From Saprospirales bacterium (lineage in GTDB: Bacteria > Bacteroidota > Bacteroidia > Chitinophagales > JADIYW01): a stretch of 64,000 nucleotides of DNA. The notes beneath the pieces are model-generated. The model was given only the letters and a program-made list of their open reading frames with translations, searched no databases and had not been told where the DNA came from. The stretch covers positions 1-64,000 of the forward strand of contig JADJSS010000009.1 of the NCBI GenBank assembly GCA_016711605.1, in the 5' to 3' direction. Of this stretch, positions 8,606-18,551 are shown in pieces; position 1 is the first letter of the stretch, and every line of letters starts with the position of its first letter. A program made the translations under genes and the position numbers.

Positions 8606-9655
8606 TTATTTCAAACTCCAATCAAATTTATTCAAATTTTCCACGCAATGTTTTAACAATAAAACACTTGCTTCAATATCGGCTTTGTGCGCCATTTCAA
8701 TTACTTGATGTAAGTGACGTGTTGGTATTGAAATAGCACCAGCTATGGCACCTGTTTTTCCCATACGTTGAATACCAGCCGTATCTGTGCCACCCATTGG
8801 AAGCACTTCTAATTGCCATTTAATTTTAAATTTATCTGCAATTTCTTTTTGGTATTTTACCATTCTATAATCACAAATAGTGGAAGAGTCCATAATTTTT
8901 ATGGCTGTTCCTTCACCTAATTTCGTTATTTGTTCTTCTGGTTTTGAATCTGGTAAATCATATGCAATTGTTGTATCTAAACCAAAACCAAACGATGGAT
9001 TAATGTTGTGTGCTGCTACATTTGCGCCTCGAATTCCAACTTCTTCTTGTACTGTAAATACACCGTAAACATCATAAGGACAATCTTCTAATAATTTTAA
9101 TGTTTCAATTAAAATATAAACAGAAACACGGTTGTCAATAGATTTGCAATTTACGCACTCACCCATTTCAATTAATTGTCTATCGCGAGTAATCGTATCA
9201 CCAATAGTAACCAACTTAATTACTTCATCGTATGGCAAGCCTAAATCGATGAAATAATCACTAATTTGAGGTGGTTTCACTCGTTCTTCAGCAGTCATTA
9301 TATGAATCGGTTTAGAACCCATTACACCAATAACATCTTTTTTTCCATGAACAATTACGCGTTGCGCAGTTAATGTTTTTGGATCAAAACCACCAAGTGT
9401 GTGGAATCGCAAAAATCCGTTTTTATCGATGTACTTTACAATAAATCCAATTTCATCCATGTGAGCAGCAATCATTACACGTTTACTGCTATCAATTCCT
9501 TTTTTAATTGCATAAATATTACCAAGATTATCTGTTTCTACTTGTACTGACATCTCTTTTAAATTTCTTAAAACTACTTCTCTAATTCGTTGTTCGTGTC
9601 CAGGCGCGCCAGCTGTTTCGCAGATTTCTGCTAAAAGTTTAATGTTTGTTTTCAT
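8606..9655 (-). CDS. M42-family metallo-aminopeptidase
   Basis: The 349-residue protein has the M42 (FrvX/glutamyl-aminopeptidase/deblocking aminopeptidase) pattern in order: GAPGHEQ near residue 17, AAHMDEIGF with the first metal histidine, CKSIDNRV with the bridging aspartate, QEEVGIRGA with the catalytic glutamate pair, GLDTTIAYD, and GGTDTAG followed by TRHLHQ with the last metal histidine. All expected ligands are present. These are large dodecameric cytoplasmic enzymes that trim N-terminal residues from peptides. The neighbouring minus-strand gene upstream is a small exported protein with no evident link. Confidence 0.92.
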   Translation of the reverse strand: MKTNIKLLAEICETAGAPGHEQRIREVVLRNLKEMSVQVETDNLGNIYAIKKGIDSSKRVMIAAHMDEIGFIVKYIDKNGFLRFHTLGGFDPKTLTAQRVIVHGKKDVIGVMGSKPIHIMTAEERVKPPQISDYFIDLGLPYDEVIKLVTIGDTITRDRQLIEMGECVNCKSIDNRVSVYILIETLKLLEDCPYDVYGVFTVQEEVGIRGANVAAHNINPSFGFGLDTTIAYDLPDSKPEEQITKLGEGTAIKIMDSSTICDYRMVKYQKEIADKFKIKWQLEVLPMGGTDTAGIQRMGKTGAIAGAISIPTRHLHQVIEMAHKADIEASVLLLKHCVENLNKFDWSLK

Positions 9656-9691
9656 GAATAATTGTATTTATAAATTTATTATCTATTTGTG

Positions 9692-10093
9692 TTAATCAAC
9701 TTTTTTAAAACCCATGTTAAATGGAATTCCTTTAAATTTTGATTTCATTACCAATATATCATTATTTAAATCAATTAACGGATGTTTTTCTTCACCATCT
9801 TGGTCGATAGTTGTAATAGTTAATGTTGCATGATTATAAGACCAAGTTCCTTTGTATTCTTTTTTGCCATCGAATTCATACAAATTTCCGTCTGGCAAAA
9901 ATCCTAAAATCAAACTAGTTTTATCGTTCGGAATCGTTATTTTTTTGCCTTTTCCTTCTAATAAATTTAATCGCCACTTATGGCAAATAGCAGTTTTTAT
10001 TTGTGCTTCTGAAAGCTTAGATACTGCATTCTGTGAAAATCCAAAAAAAATAAAAACAAAAGAGAATAAAAAAAATGTTATATGTTTCTGCAT
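9692..10093 (-). CDS. Small exported lipocalin-like protein
   Basis: The 133-residue protein starts with a signal peptide (MQKHITFFLFSFVFIFFGFS, cleavage likely after FSQ). The mature part shows HKWRL, GFLPDGNLYEF, YKGTWSYNHATLTI and a C-terminal strand, the pattern of small lipocalin-like beta-barrels (W near the first strand, GTW in the middle) common in Bacteroidota. The ligand is unknown. It is probably periplasmic or cell-surface. The assignment rests on strand pattern only. Confidence 0.6.
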   Translation of the reverse strand: MQKHITFFLFSFVFIFFGFSQNAVSKLSEAQIKTAICHKWRLNLLEGKGKKITIPNDKTSLILGFLPDGNLYEFDGKKEYKGTWSYNHATLTITTIDQDGEEKHPLIDLNNDILVMKSKFKGIPFNMGFKKVD

Positions 10094-10198
10094 GTAAAAT
10101 TTAAAAAGTCAATAAAGATACAAATTATTTATAAATATTAAGATGCAAAATTATTTTACGATTTGATTTGCATTTTGAGTACAACATTCTACTTTTAC

Positions 10199-10972
10199 AT
10201 GGTGCAAGAAAATTTAAAAATAGCAGACAAGAAATTTACATCACGGTTGTTTTTAGGAACTGGAAAATTTGGTTCGCCACAACTAATGCAAGATGCAGTA
10301 AATGCGTCTTCAACAGAGTTAGTAACGATGGCATTAAAACGTATCGATTTAAAAACAAAACAAGATTCTATTTTATCGTATTTACAAAATACGTCGGCAA
10401 ATTTATTGCCTAATACCAGTGGTGTGCGCACTGCAAAAGAAGCCATATTTGCTGCACAAGCCGCACGCGAGGCACTACAAACAAATTGGTTAAAATTAGA
10501 AATTCATCCAGACCCAAGATACTTAATGCCTGATGCGGTAGAAACTTTAAAAGCGACGGAAGAATTAGTGAAATTAGGTTTTATAGTGTTGCCATATATT
10601 CATGCAGATCCTGTTTTATGCAAACGTTTAGAAGCTGTTGGTGCACAAGCTGTGATGCCATTAGGTGCTCCAATTGGCAGCAATAAAGGATTGGCAACGA
10701 TTGAATTTTTAAAAATAATTATTGAACAAAGCAATGTTCCTGTGATTGTAGATGCTGGCATTGGCGCACCGTCACATGCGGCACAAGCAATGGAATTAGG
10801 TGCAGACGCAGTGTTGGTGAATACTGCGATTGCAGTCGCAAAAAATCCTGTACAAATGGCAGAAGCGTTCAAACTAGCTGTAATTGCTGGAAGAATGGCG
10901 TATGAAGCAAAACTTGCTTCGGTCTCTGAAACTGCCAATGCAAGCAGTCCTTTAGATTTGTTGTTAGATTAA
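10199..10972 (+). CDS. thiG: Thiazole synthase ThiG
   Basis: The TIM-barrel protein of 257 residues carries SRLFLGTGKFGS, the catalytic-lysine segment TMALKRI, LPNTSGVRTAKEA, KLEIHPDPRYLMPD, VMPLGAPIGSNKG and VIVDAGIGAPSHAAQAMELG, all diagnostic of ThiG. It builds the thiazole phosphate of thiamin from deoxyxylulose phosphate, ThiS thiocarboxylate and dehydroglycine. The start at 10199 (MVQENLKIADKKFTS) is preferred over an upstream in-frame ATG because it matches the family's N-terminus. No thiS, thiC or thiE is nearby and no TPP riboswitch was seen. The partner enzyme ThiH is encoded 11.5 kb downstream, beyond two giant surface-protein genes. Confidence 0.95.
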   Translation: MVQENLKIADKKFTSRLFLGTGKFGSPQLMQDAVNASSTELVTMALKRIDLKTKQDSILSYLQNTSANLLPNTSGVRTAKEAIFAAQAAREALQTNWLKLEIHPDPRYLMPDAVETLKATEELVKLGFIVLPYIHADPVLCKRLEAVGAQAVMPLGAPIGSNKGLATIEFLKIIIEQSNVPVIVDAGIGAPSHAAQAMELGADAVLVNTAIAVAKNPVQMAEAFKLAVIAGRMAYEAKLASVSETANASSPLDLLLD

Positions 10973-10990
10973 TTCAAGTTAGTATAACAT

Positions 10991-11024
10991 AAAAGAATGC
11001 GTTCATTTTGAACGCATTCTTTTG
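10991..11024. terminator. Bidirectional terminator between thiG and giant surface-protein gene
   Basis: The arms AAAAGAATGCGTTC and GAACGCATTCTTTT are perfectly complementary around ATTTT. A and T tracts on both sides allow use by thiG (plus) and by the convergent surface-protein gene (minus). Confidence 0.85.
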
Positions 11025-11052
11025 AAAATTATATTAAAATTGTAGTTTAAAA

Positions 11053-14000
11053 TTAGTGAACCCAAACTTTTGTTGCTGTTGATTTACTTCCATCAATTTG
11101 TTGAATTAAATAAATTCCGTTGGCTAATTTTCTTTTTAATTCTAAAGAGAATTTATTATATCCTTGCGTAATCTGTTTGATTTCCTGATGCAATAATCTT
11201 CCAGAAACTTCATATACATTAAACAATAATTCTTTTGTTGTGGTAGAATAAACTTCAACTTCTACACCATTTGTTGGTGTGTAAAAAATATTCGTTCCAT
11301 TTACACCATCACAACTCACTTTAATAATTACTGATGTTTGTTGAGCATTGTCAATATCCAACTCAACCAATCTGTAATAATTATCCGTTGAAGAAGCGGA
11401 ATCAATGAACGAATAATTTTTGATCGTGTTTGAAAAACCTGCTGCATTTACATTGCCAATATTTTCGAAATGAATACCATCTGTTGAACGTTCGATGATA
11501 AACAATTTACTATCTTTTTCTGATGCAGTTGTCCAATCCAATTGAACATAATCACCATTACAACTACCAATAAATTTAGTTATTTCTACTGGCAATGGAT
11601 TGTTTGCAGTAATTGTAGATAATGTAACCGGTGAAAAGTTAGGTACATAAATGTCTGATTCAACAGAACCCCAAGTAGTAACACTACCAGTAATTGTTGG
11701 AGAATTGCCTTCTGTATTCCAGTCAGTAGCATCAAAATGTGCAACGCGTAAATTGCTCCAATCTGTATTCAATGGACTAACCTGACTATGCGTTCTCCAA
11801 AATAATTTTACTTTCGCGTCATCATTTGAGCCAGATGCTGTTGAAGTTACATTCCACCATTCAACCTTACTTACATGATCTAATTGTGGTGAGTTCGCAG
11901 GATCTAAAGTATAGGTACCATAACCATTGCTAGTGTATTCACAAGAATAAGTTTGAGTTGTCGTGCCCTGTGGTGTTAATGCGATTGGACCATATATAGA
12001 TGTGCTTCCAATTGGGAAAATCATCGATGAAGTTGAGGTTGAATTATGACCCATCTTTCCTTCAACATAACTACTATCATAACCCATATCTTGTACGCTA
12101 CCAACATTTGCAGGTGACTTAATATCTGATGTGGCTACAACAGCTAAAGTGACTTTTTGAGCATCAGACGAAATTATAGTTCCTTTTTGTAATCCTAAAA
12201 TACCATTTACAAGTGTACCTCCATTGTTAAGTGTTACTTTATTTGACTTAAATGTTTTGTAAATGTACAAACCAGCAACAGTAGTAGGTAAGCCATTTCC
12301 AGAAGCCATATCACCACTACTCACAAAGCCATAATTTGCTGATGCAGAGAAAGTACGTGTGCCTGATGTTCTAATGTTACCATCATTAATGCCTGTTCCA
12401 GATGTTTTAATACCATTAGCATTTGCATATAATAAGCCAGCACCTGAGTTGATATTTACCACTTGTGATGAGCCTGTTCCATTATCAATAAAATCAGTCT
12501 GATCCATTCTTAACACAGCTGGTGCATTTACATTTAATGCTCCTGTTAATAGGAAACTAGAATTTACATCAACATTACCTACACTTCCTAATTGGGTAGA
12601 GTTAGGAGTTGAGGTAAAAGTTTGTAAATTCGCAGCCGCCGCATTTATGTCTATATTATAATAATTTATTTTTACTGGTGTTGAAGGTAAGGTTCTAAAA
12701 TTACCACGTAATTGTTGTTGTTGAATAGACGAAGTACCATAAAACTCTACGGTTCCACCTGTTAAAGAATAATCAAGATTATTTCCATCTAATTCTGGTT
12801 GTGTGTTGCTTGTATTGTTAAATCGTATTCTAGAATTTGCAGACATAACTAAAGCACCATTACCTGTAAAAGATTGTGCAGAACCTGCAGCTCCTATGCA
12901 ATCAACAATAGCGTTATCTGTAACTATTACAGCTGAATCTACTGTTGTTGCGCTCGATAAATTTTTATAATTGCTAGGAGTTTTTGTTGGAGTGTGGTAA
13001 TAATTATTGCTGCTGAATTTTACATATTTATAATTAGGTCTTCCACCTAAAGTACCTCGCAAAGTTTGAAACCCATTACCTGTTGTAGAGTCACCTGCTA
13101 GTTCTATTGTACCACCATTTAGCACATAGGCGTATGTGGAACCTAGCATTCTTGGAATAAAAGTACCACCAGAAAATCCTGTTTCATCAGTAGACACACT
13201 ATACCCTTTTTTAATTTTATATAAAGTTCCAGGTGCCATGTAAAGTGTGCCCGTTGAACCTGTGATGTAAGCTGTTTCAGTTTCAGTAAATTGCCCTCTT
13301 CTTATGTCTAAATTTCCACCTATGGTAGTATTTACTTGTAAGCCGTTTGTTAAACCAAAAGAATCAGTTGGAGTAAGCGTAATAGTATTCGATGCTAAAT
13401 CACAAATTATTTGCCTTCCATTAGTTGATGTTCCTATAGCATCTCCTGTTTCTTGATCAGTTTTGCCGATATACCAAAAAGTTGCTAATGGACTAAAGTT
13501 TCTATTTGATTTAGGAATGCCTTGTACATTTCCAATTGTAGTTGATACTGACGCAGAATCTATTCCTTGAGGATGTGTTATTTTTAATATAGATTTTTGA
13601 ATAGACTGAAATGCTGTACTGCTAGCACCAGAAACAATTTTTATAATTTGTGGCGTTGTGCCAATAAATCCAAAGTCTAAAGTAGCATCAGCACTATCTG
13701 TTACTTTGGAACCAGTGCCTAGCTCTAAGGTATCACCTAATTGAACATATGCACTATTTCCAATATTAAAATTGATATATTGATTTCTGGTGGCATTTGT
13801 AGCTGCAATATCGACAACTTGAGTAAGGTCAGCTGTTGAGCCATCGCCAATTCCATTAAAAACAATGATACCATTTTTGCCAGTACTTGCATTGGTTAAA
13901 TTAGCAGTTGATGCAACTGTTAAGTCGCCTTTGATTCTTAAGATACCGGTATAACTTGCATTATTAGTGGCATTGAATGTAAAATTACCAGTATTGGTAA

Positions 14001-17000
14001 TAGCCATGCTGCTGTCAATATTCATAGTCATATTGGTAGTAGTGGTGCTGCTGCAAAATCTTAAAGCACCAGTTCCATTATGTATAACCTGACCTTTAAC
14101 GTTTAAAACACCTGTTACAGCTGCATTCGAGAAAACAACGGCATTAGAACCAAATGTACTTTCTATAATAAGTCTACCTCCAATAGTTGTATTAAATCCA
14201 GAACCAGCATCTGCCATTCTTACATCAGATGTACCGCTTTTAAATACCACGTTGCCATGCGCAAGATTTTTTACAAATCCAGAAGGAAACAGACCCATTG
14301 CTCCTGAACCGGAAGCTCTTTCAAACGACATATTTCCAAAGCAAGCTGTAAATCCGTTGTATGTATTTTCAGTAATATCATCTTTATCTTCTATAAATAA
14401 GAAACCTGCTGTGTTTTGTAATTCTGTTAAAACAAAATTTGATTTTGGATGGAAATTCTCTACACCATTCCAGACGCTTGTACTTCTGGAAGATGAATTT
14501 GTATAGGCATATATAAATGTACCTGCACTATCTACTTGCAACGTTCCATTGATATTACGTAGATTACTCATATTCCTGGTGCCACCTGTCTTTACTAATA
14601 ATGTACCTGCAACTGTGCAAGGTCCACTTGTTGTTGTTAATTGTGCACCACTATATATTGTCAGATTGTTTACACTTCTGGAGCCATTCGTATTCATTGT
14701 TGCATATAAGTGAACATTTGGATTGCCAGCATTTGGATATCCTGATCCACCACCACCACCGGGTGCACTTAAAGAACCGCTGATTACTTGCATCCAATTG
14801 GCCGTGTTATTCCATAAAAGTCCTGAGCCCGTAATTGAATGCCAATCTCCGTTTACATAGGTAGTAATGTCAAATGTATTACTGGTTACACTTGTTAAAG
14901 AACCACTGGTCGCTGTTAAGGTAAGTCCTGTACCGGCAACTGTATGTACTACCGATGCATAAGTAGAAATACCAGTAGATGGTGTTGCACTAATCGGGTC
15001 ACCTGTCATAGTACCTGTAGATGTTATACTGATGCTTGTCGCATAATCTGCATCTGTTCTGTTGTATGTATCTGTTGCTCTCACACTTGGTGATGGAGAC
15101 ATAGTTGAACTTATAGAAGATGTTGAAGGTTGCTGAACAAATAATAATTTTGTTGCTGTTATTTCTACTCTGTTTCTATCATTAGCATTGCTATTATCAG
15201 ATTGAGCAGCGCCGCCATCTGCTGCTGCAAATGTAGAACTGCTGCTGCCAGCTGTTACACCGCTTACCTGGAAAACTAATTTTGTATTATCGATTACTTG
15301 TGTTTCTTCAAACGAAACCCTAAGATGTATAATTCTTTCACCTGAACCAGCATTCTCAACATCAACTGCTGTAACATTGGTGCCACTCATACCTGTAAAT
15401 ACTAATTCTGTACCAACTTTAGAAGCTGTTGCGATTACAGTTCCTGCTGAAGTAGTTAAAATTGCTGTTTTAATTTGTGCCAGTTGATTGGCCGCTAAAT
15501 GATCTCTTACCGTAAATTTAATGCCGGTTAATATCGTGTTTAGTTTATCCGCATCTGTCAGGTCATTTCCACCATCCTGTATTTTTAATTTCATCGGTAT
15601 CATTTTACCGGTTGTTGTACTTGTTGCATCTATGAAATTAATGTAATCAGGATTGATGTTAAACTCTGGTGTAGTAGATGAATAACTTGGTGTATTATCA
15701 ACAACATTAGACTCATTACTAGCGGCAGCTGTTATTGCAATAACTCGTGCTGTGCCGGTACAACCTAAATAGGATGGTGTTACCGATAAATTTCCGGAAG
15801 TTGCACTGGTAGAAAAATCAATGGTAACTGAGTTGGAAGGCGCACCCGTAATAGTTGCACCACTTCCGGAATACGACCAGGCATAACTAACGCCACTCAC
15901 ATTGCTTACCGTATATACAACGCCTGTCTGACCTAATGCAACTGAAGTGCTGCTGGTTGTAAACGTAGGTTGTGCCGGTGTATTATTGGTTATTGTAATG
16001 CCAGATGATGTTGCTGTTGTCGGTGAAGCACAAGTGGCAGTGCTTGTCATTACACACGTAATAACACTGCCATCTGCTAATGATGAATTAGAATAGGTAG
16101 TGCTATTGGTGCCAACATTGCCGCCATTTAATTTCCATTGATAGGATGGTGTACCACCATTTGTAGGTGTAGCTGTAAATACCAGAGCATTGCCTGTACA
16201 TGTTGGGTTTGCACCAGTAGTAATGGCAATACTTACAGATGGTGTTACCACTGCATTTACGGTCATGGTTATTCCACTTGAAGTTGCCGTTGGTGCTGTT
16301 GTACAGGTAGCACTCGTTGTCATTACACAGGTTATCACATCAGAGGTTGCTAATGTGGTACTGGTATAAGTAGCACCAGTTGCAATATTGCTGCCATTTA
16401 ATTTCCATTGATAGGTTGGAGAGCCACCGCCGTTAGTTGGTGTGGCTGTAAAGGTTACAGATGAACCGGCACAAGTTGGATTCGTACCTGTTGTAATGGC
16501 AATACTTACCGATGGTGTTGTTGCTGCAGTTACAGTTATATTACTTCCATTATCGTTGCCACTTTGTGTTGCCGGTATTTGATTCACCACACTGACACGA
16601 TAACCTGTTCCAGCAGCTTGAGCCGCAGGTATCGTTGCAGAAATAGGTGAAGTAGATGTTCCGCTGCTAATTAAATTACTGGTTGAATTTGCAGGAAAAC
16701 TGCCACTCGCATCTGAAAGCTGTACAAAAAAGTCTCCTGGATAAGTTCCTGGAGATGTAAATGCCACACTGATAGCATTTCCTGAGGCATTACAAAACGG
16801 ACCATAAGACGCAGTGGTTGTGGTGATGTTATTCGTACAAGAAATCGCGGTTAATCCTAATGTTCTTGCCATACTGGAACCACAAGAATTATCTGCTGTT
16901 ACAGTTAAATTACCGGATGTTGCTGATCCTGAAAAATCTACCGTTGCTGATGTACCACTTGGTGTAATCGTTGCACCGGTACCGGTATAAGACCAGGTAT

Positions 17001-18282
17001 AACCACTGGCACCGGAAACTGCACTAATTGAATATGTATAACCTGTTTGTCCCTGACAGACGCTTGTTCCTCCATTAGTAATTGTTCCCGGTTGTGCCGG
17101 TACATCATTAACTATATAGCGAGCCGTATCACTGGGAACTGGACAGCTGCCACTGGAATAAACAATACATCTGAAAAAACGGGTAGCTGCTGCTGATGAA
17201 CTGGCCACTAAACTAGTGGATGTGTAGCCGCTATAGGTAAAAGTACCTGATGTACCGGATGTGATATTTGCCCAACTGCCACCACCGATGCTGTCTTGCC
17301 ATTGATAGGTAAGAGATGTACCTGTTGCAGCTACCGTAAAAGTGGTGTTGCTTGCTGTACAAGATGATTGTGGTGTGGTAGGTTGCGTACCAATGCTTGG
17401 ATTGGTACATGCTGCTGTCCATTTTGCGTATAAAGTATCATTTACGGCTGTTTTTGTATAAGTTGCGGAACCTGTTGCCGCATAATCAGTTCCAGAACCA
17501 TCTGCTTTCGTATTCCAACCACTAAATGTATAACCTGTACGAACTAAACTTCCTGTGTTCGCTTTTACTGTAACAGTAGCACCTGAGAAATATGGACTAC
17601 TTGCATCTGTTGGAGCTGTACCACCAGTGTTGCTGTTTCCTAGATATGTTACGTTGTATGCTTTTTTATAAAGTTTTAATTTTACTTGAGCACTTGTATA
17701 GCATGCAAATCGAGGAGAAGAATTGTTCCATTGCAATAACCTTGCACTTGTATTCACATTAGCTAATGTCCATAGTCCACTAGCAACTGTTGGAGTCCAC
17801 TGTTCGGTATTTGCAACTGTACCACTATAAAAAGTAGCAGTATTTCCTGTATTACCACTACGCCCCCATGAAGCATAACCTAAAGAAGAATTATAGATGG
17901 TAATTACTCCACCTGAAACCGTTATATCAAATATATTTCCACTTGTGTAACCTGATGATATGGATGTTCCTGGTCCTGAAATTGCTGAATAATTAATGTA
18001 TGGTGTGGCATTTATAGTATTTACCATTAAACCATCATTCGTTGCACCATCACCAACAATTAAGTACTGCTCAGTTGTTAAATCACCGCTGGCAGTAATC
18101 TGTTTAAAAGTTTGTGCAAAAGATTGTCCATTAAATAACAATAAACAAATCAGTAATAAAACGCCAAAACTTCTCTTCATAAAGACAGATAATTGAGTAT
18201 AAAAAAACAACTGTTTTCTGGTCTTTGTTTTCAGATTTAAATTTGTACTAAGAAGAGTTGAAAAATTGTAAATTTTCTTCAT
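11053..18282 (-). CDS. Giant T9SS-secreted surface protein with InlB-type and immunoglobulin-like repeats
   Basis: The 2409-residue protein has a late hydrophobic signal (MKRSFGVLLLICLLLFNGQS at residues 35-54; an alternative start is the ATG at 18178-18180). A Listeria-Bacteroides InlB repeat follows (VRTGYTFSGWNTKADGSG ... LYAKW, about 255-288). Then come several immunoglobulin or PKD-like segments, each with YQWKLNG-type cores, and a long region of parallel beta-strand-like repeats (LTIYSGAQLT, GGTIELAG). The last 90 residues (NVYEVSGRLLHQEIKQITQG ... NGIYLIQQIDG) form a type A T9SS sorting domain, preceded by the PLPVEITKF segment typical of these tails. It is expected to be exported through T9SS and attached to the cell surface, probably as an adhesin. 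Confidence 0.9.
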   Translation of the reverse strand: MKKIYNFSTLLSTNLNLKTKTRKQLFFYTQLSVFMKRSFGVLLLICLLLFNGQSFAQTFKQITASGDLTTEQYLIVGDGATNDGLMVNTINATPYINYSAISGPGTSISSGYTSGNIFDITVSGGVITIYNSSLGYASWGRSGNTGNTATFYSGTVANTEQWTPTVASGLWTLANVNTSARLLQWNNSSPRFACYTSAQVKLKLYKKAYNVTYLGNSNTGGTAPTDASSPYFSGATVTVKANTGSLVRTGYTFSGWNTKADGSGTDYAATGSATYTKTAVNDTLYAKWTAACTNPSIGTQPTTPQSSCTASNTTFTVAATGTSLTYQWQDSIGGGSWANITSGTSGTFTYSGYTSTSLVASSSAAATRFFRCIVYSSGSCPVPSDTARYIVNDVPAQPGTITNGGTSVCQGQTGYTYSISAVSGASGYTWSYTGTGATITPSGTSATVDFSGSATSGNLTVTADNSCGSSMARTLGLTAISCTNNITTTTASYGPFCNASGNAISVAFTSPGTYPGDFFVQLSDASGSFPANSTSNLISSGTSTSPISATIPAAQAAGTGYRVSVVNQIPATQSGNDNGSNITVTAATTPSVSIAITTGTNPTCAGSSVTFTATPTNGGGSPTYQWKLNGSNIATGATYTSTTLATSDVITCVMTTSATCTTAPTATSSGITMTVNAVVTPSVSIAITTGANPTCTGNALVFTATPTNGGTPSYQWKLNGGNVGTNSTTYSNSSLADGSVITCVMTSTATCASPTTATSSGITITNNTPAQPTFTTSSTSVALGQTGVVYTVSNVSGVSYAWSYSGSGATITGAPSNSVTIDFSTSATSGNLSVTPSYLGCTGTARVIAITAAASNESNVVDNTPSYSSTTPEFNINPDYINFIDATSTTTGKMIPMKLKIQDGGNDLTDADKLNTILTGIKFTVRDHLAANQLAQIKTAILTTSAGTVIATASKVGTELVFTGMSGTNVTAVDVENAGSGERIIHLRVSFEETQVIDNTKLVFQVSGVTAGSSSSTFAAADGGAAQSDNSNANDRNRVEITATKLLFVQQPSTSSISSTMSPSPSVRATDTYNRTDADYATSISITSTGTMTGDPISATPSTGISTYASVVHTVAGTGLTLTATSGSLTSVTSNTFDITTYVNGDWHSITGSGLLWNNTANWMQVISGSLSAPGGGGGSGYPNAGNPNVHLYATMNTNGSRSVNNLTIYSGAQLTTTSGPCTVAGTLLVKTGGTRNMSNLRNINGTLQVDSAGTFIYAYTNSSSRSTSVWNGVENFHPKSNFVLTELQNTAGFLFIEDKDDITENTYNGFTACFGNMSFERASGSGAMGLFPSGFVKNLAHGNVVFKSGTSDVRMADAGSGFNTTIGGRLIIESTFGSNAVVFSNAAVTGVLNVKGQVIHNGTGALRFCSSTTTTNMTMNIDSSMAITNTGNFTFNATNNASYTGILRIKGDLTVASTANLTNASTGKNGIIVFNGIGDGSTADLTQVVDIAATNATRNQYINFNIGNSAYVQLGDTLELGTGSKVTDSADATLDFGFIGTTPQIIKIVSGASSTAFQSIQKSILKITHPQGIDSASVSTTIGNVQGIPKSNRNFSPLATFWYIGKTDQETGDAIGTSTNGRQIICDLASNTITLTPTDSFGLTNGLQVNTTIGGNLDIRRGQFTETETAYITGSTGTLYMAPGTLYKIKKGYSVSTDETGFSGGTFIPRMLGSTYAYVLNGGTIELAGDSTTGNGFQTLRGTLGGRPNYKYVKFSSNNYYHTPTKTPSNYKNLSSATTVDSAVIVTDNAIVDCIGAAGSAQSFTGNGALVMSANSRIRFNNTSNTQPELDGNNLDYSLTGGTVEFYGTSSIQQQQLRGNFRTLPSTPVKINYYNIDINAAAANLQTFTSTPNSTQLGSVGNVDVNSSFLLTGALNVNAPAVLRMDQTDFIDNGTGSSQVVNINSGAGLLYANANGIKTSGTGINDGNIRTSGTRTFSASANYGFVSSGDMASGNGLPTTVAGLYIYKTFKSNKVTLNNGGTLVNGILGLQKGTIISSDAQKVTLAVVATSDIKSPANVGSVQDMGYDSSYVEGKMGHNSTSTSSMIFPIGSTSIYGPIALTPQGTTTQTYSCEYTSNGYGTYTLDPANSPQLDHVSKVEWWNVTSTASGSNDDAKVKLFWRTHSQVSPLNTDWSNLRVAHFDATDWNTEGNSPTITGSVTTWGSVESDIYVPNFSPVTLSTITANNPLPVEITKFIGSCNGDYVQLDWTTASEKDSKLFIIERSTDGIHFENIGNVNAAGFSNTIKNYSFIDSASSTDNYYRLVELDIDNAQQTSVIIKVSCDGVNGTNIFYTPTNGVEVEVYSTTTKELLFNVYEVSGRLLHQEIKQITQGYNKFSLELKRKLANGIYLIQQIDGSKSTATKVWVH

Positions 18283-18551
18283 ATAAAATAATTAAAAAAT
18301 TATATTGGCTTTAACGACAAAATCGACATCAAATATACTTCAAATTAATCTATTTTTTGGGTAATAGCAAGTTAAGTTTATTGCACTAAATGGTGATGTT
18401 TTAGTGTATTAATAATGGTTTATGATAAACAAATTTTAATAATTTTAAATATGTTGATTTAAATCAAACAAACCTATTACTTATGCACGTTTTTATTAAG
18501 TTTTATGACTAAGAATGTGCTTACAAACGTACTTTACTTTATATGTTATAA
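18283..18551. promoter_or_regulatory. Gap with minus-strand -7 promoter box at 18330-18337
   Basis: Read on the minus strand, 18337-18330 is TATATTTG, a full match to the Bacteroidota -7 consensus TAnnTTTG, about 40-50 bases ahead of the giant gene's first ATG. No clear -33 element accompanies it. The rest of the gap is AT-rich and shows no gene. Confidence 0.5.

Noticed and set aside
10094..10198. Possible TPP riboswitch before thiG
   Set aside because: No THI-box-like conserved elements (CUGAGA and ACCUGA blocks) were found in the short leader.
11053..18282. Numerous opposite-strand ORFs of 60-85 codons within the giant surface-protein genes
   Set aside because: They are shadows of a real coding frame with biased codons, and they have no start signals or family resemblance.
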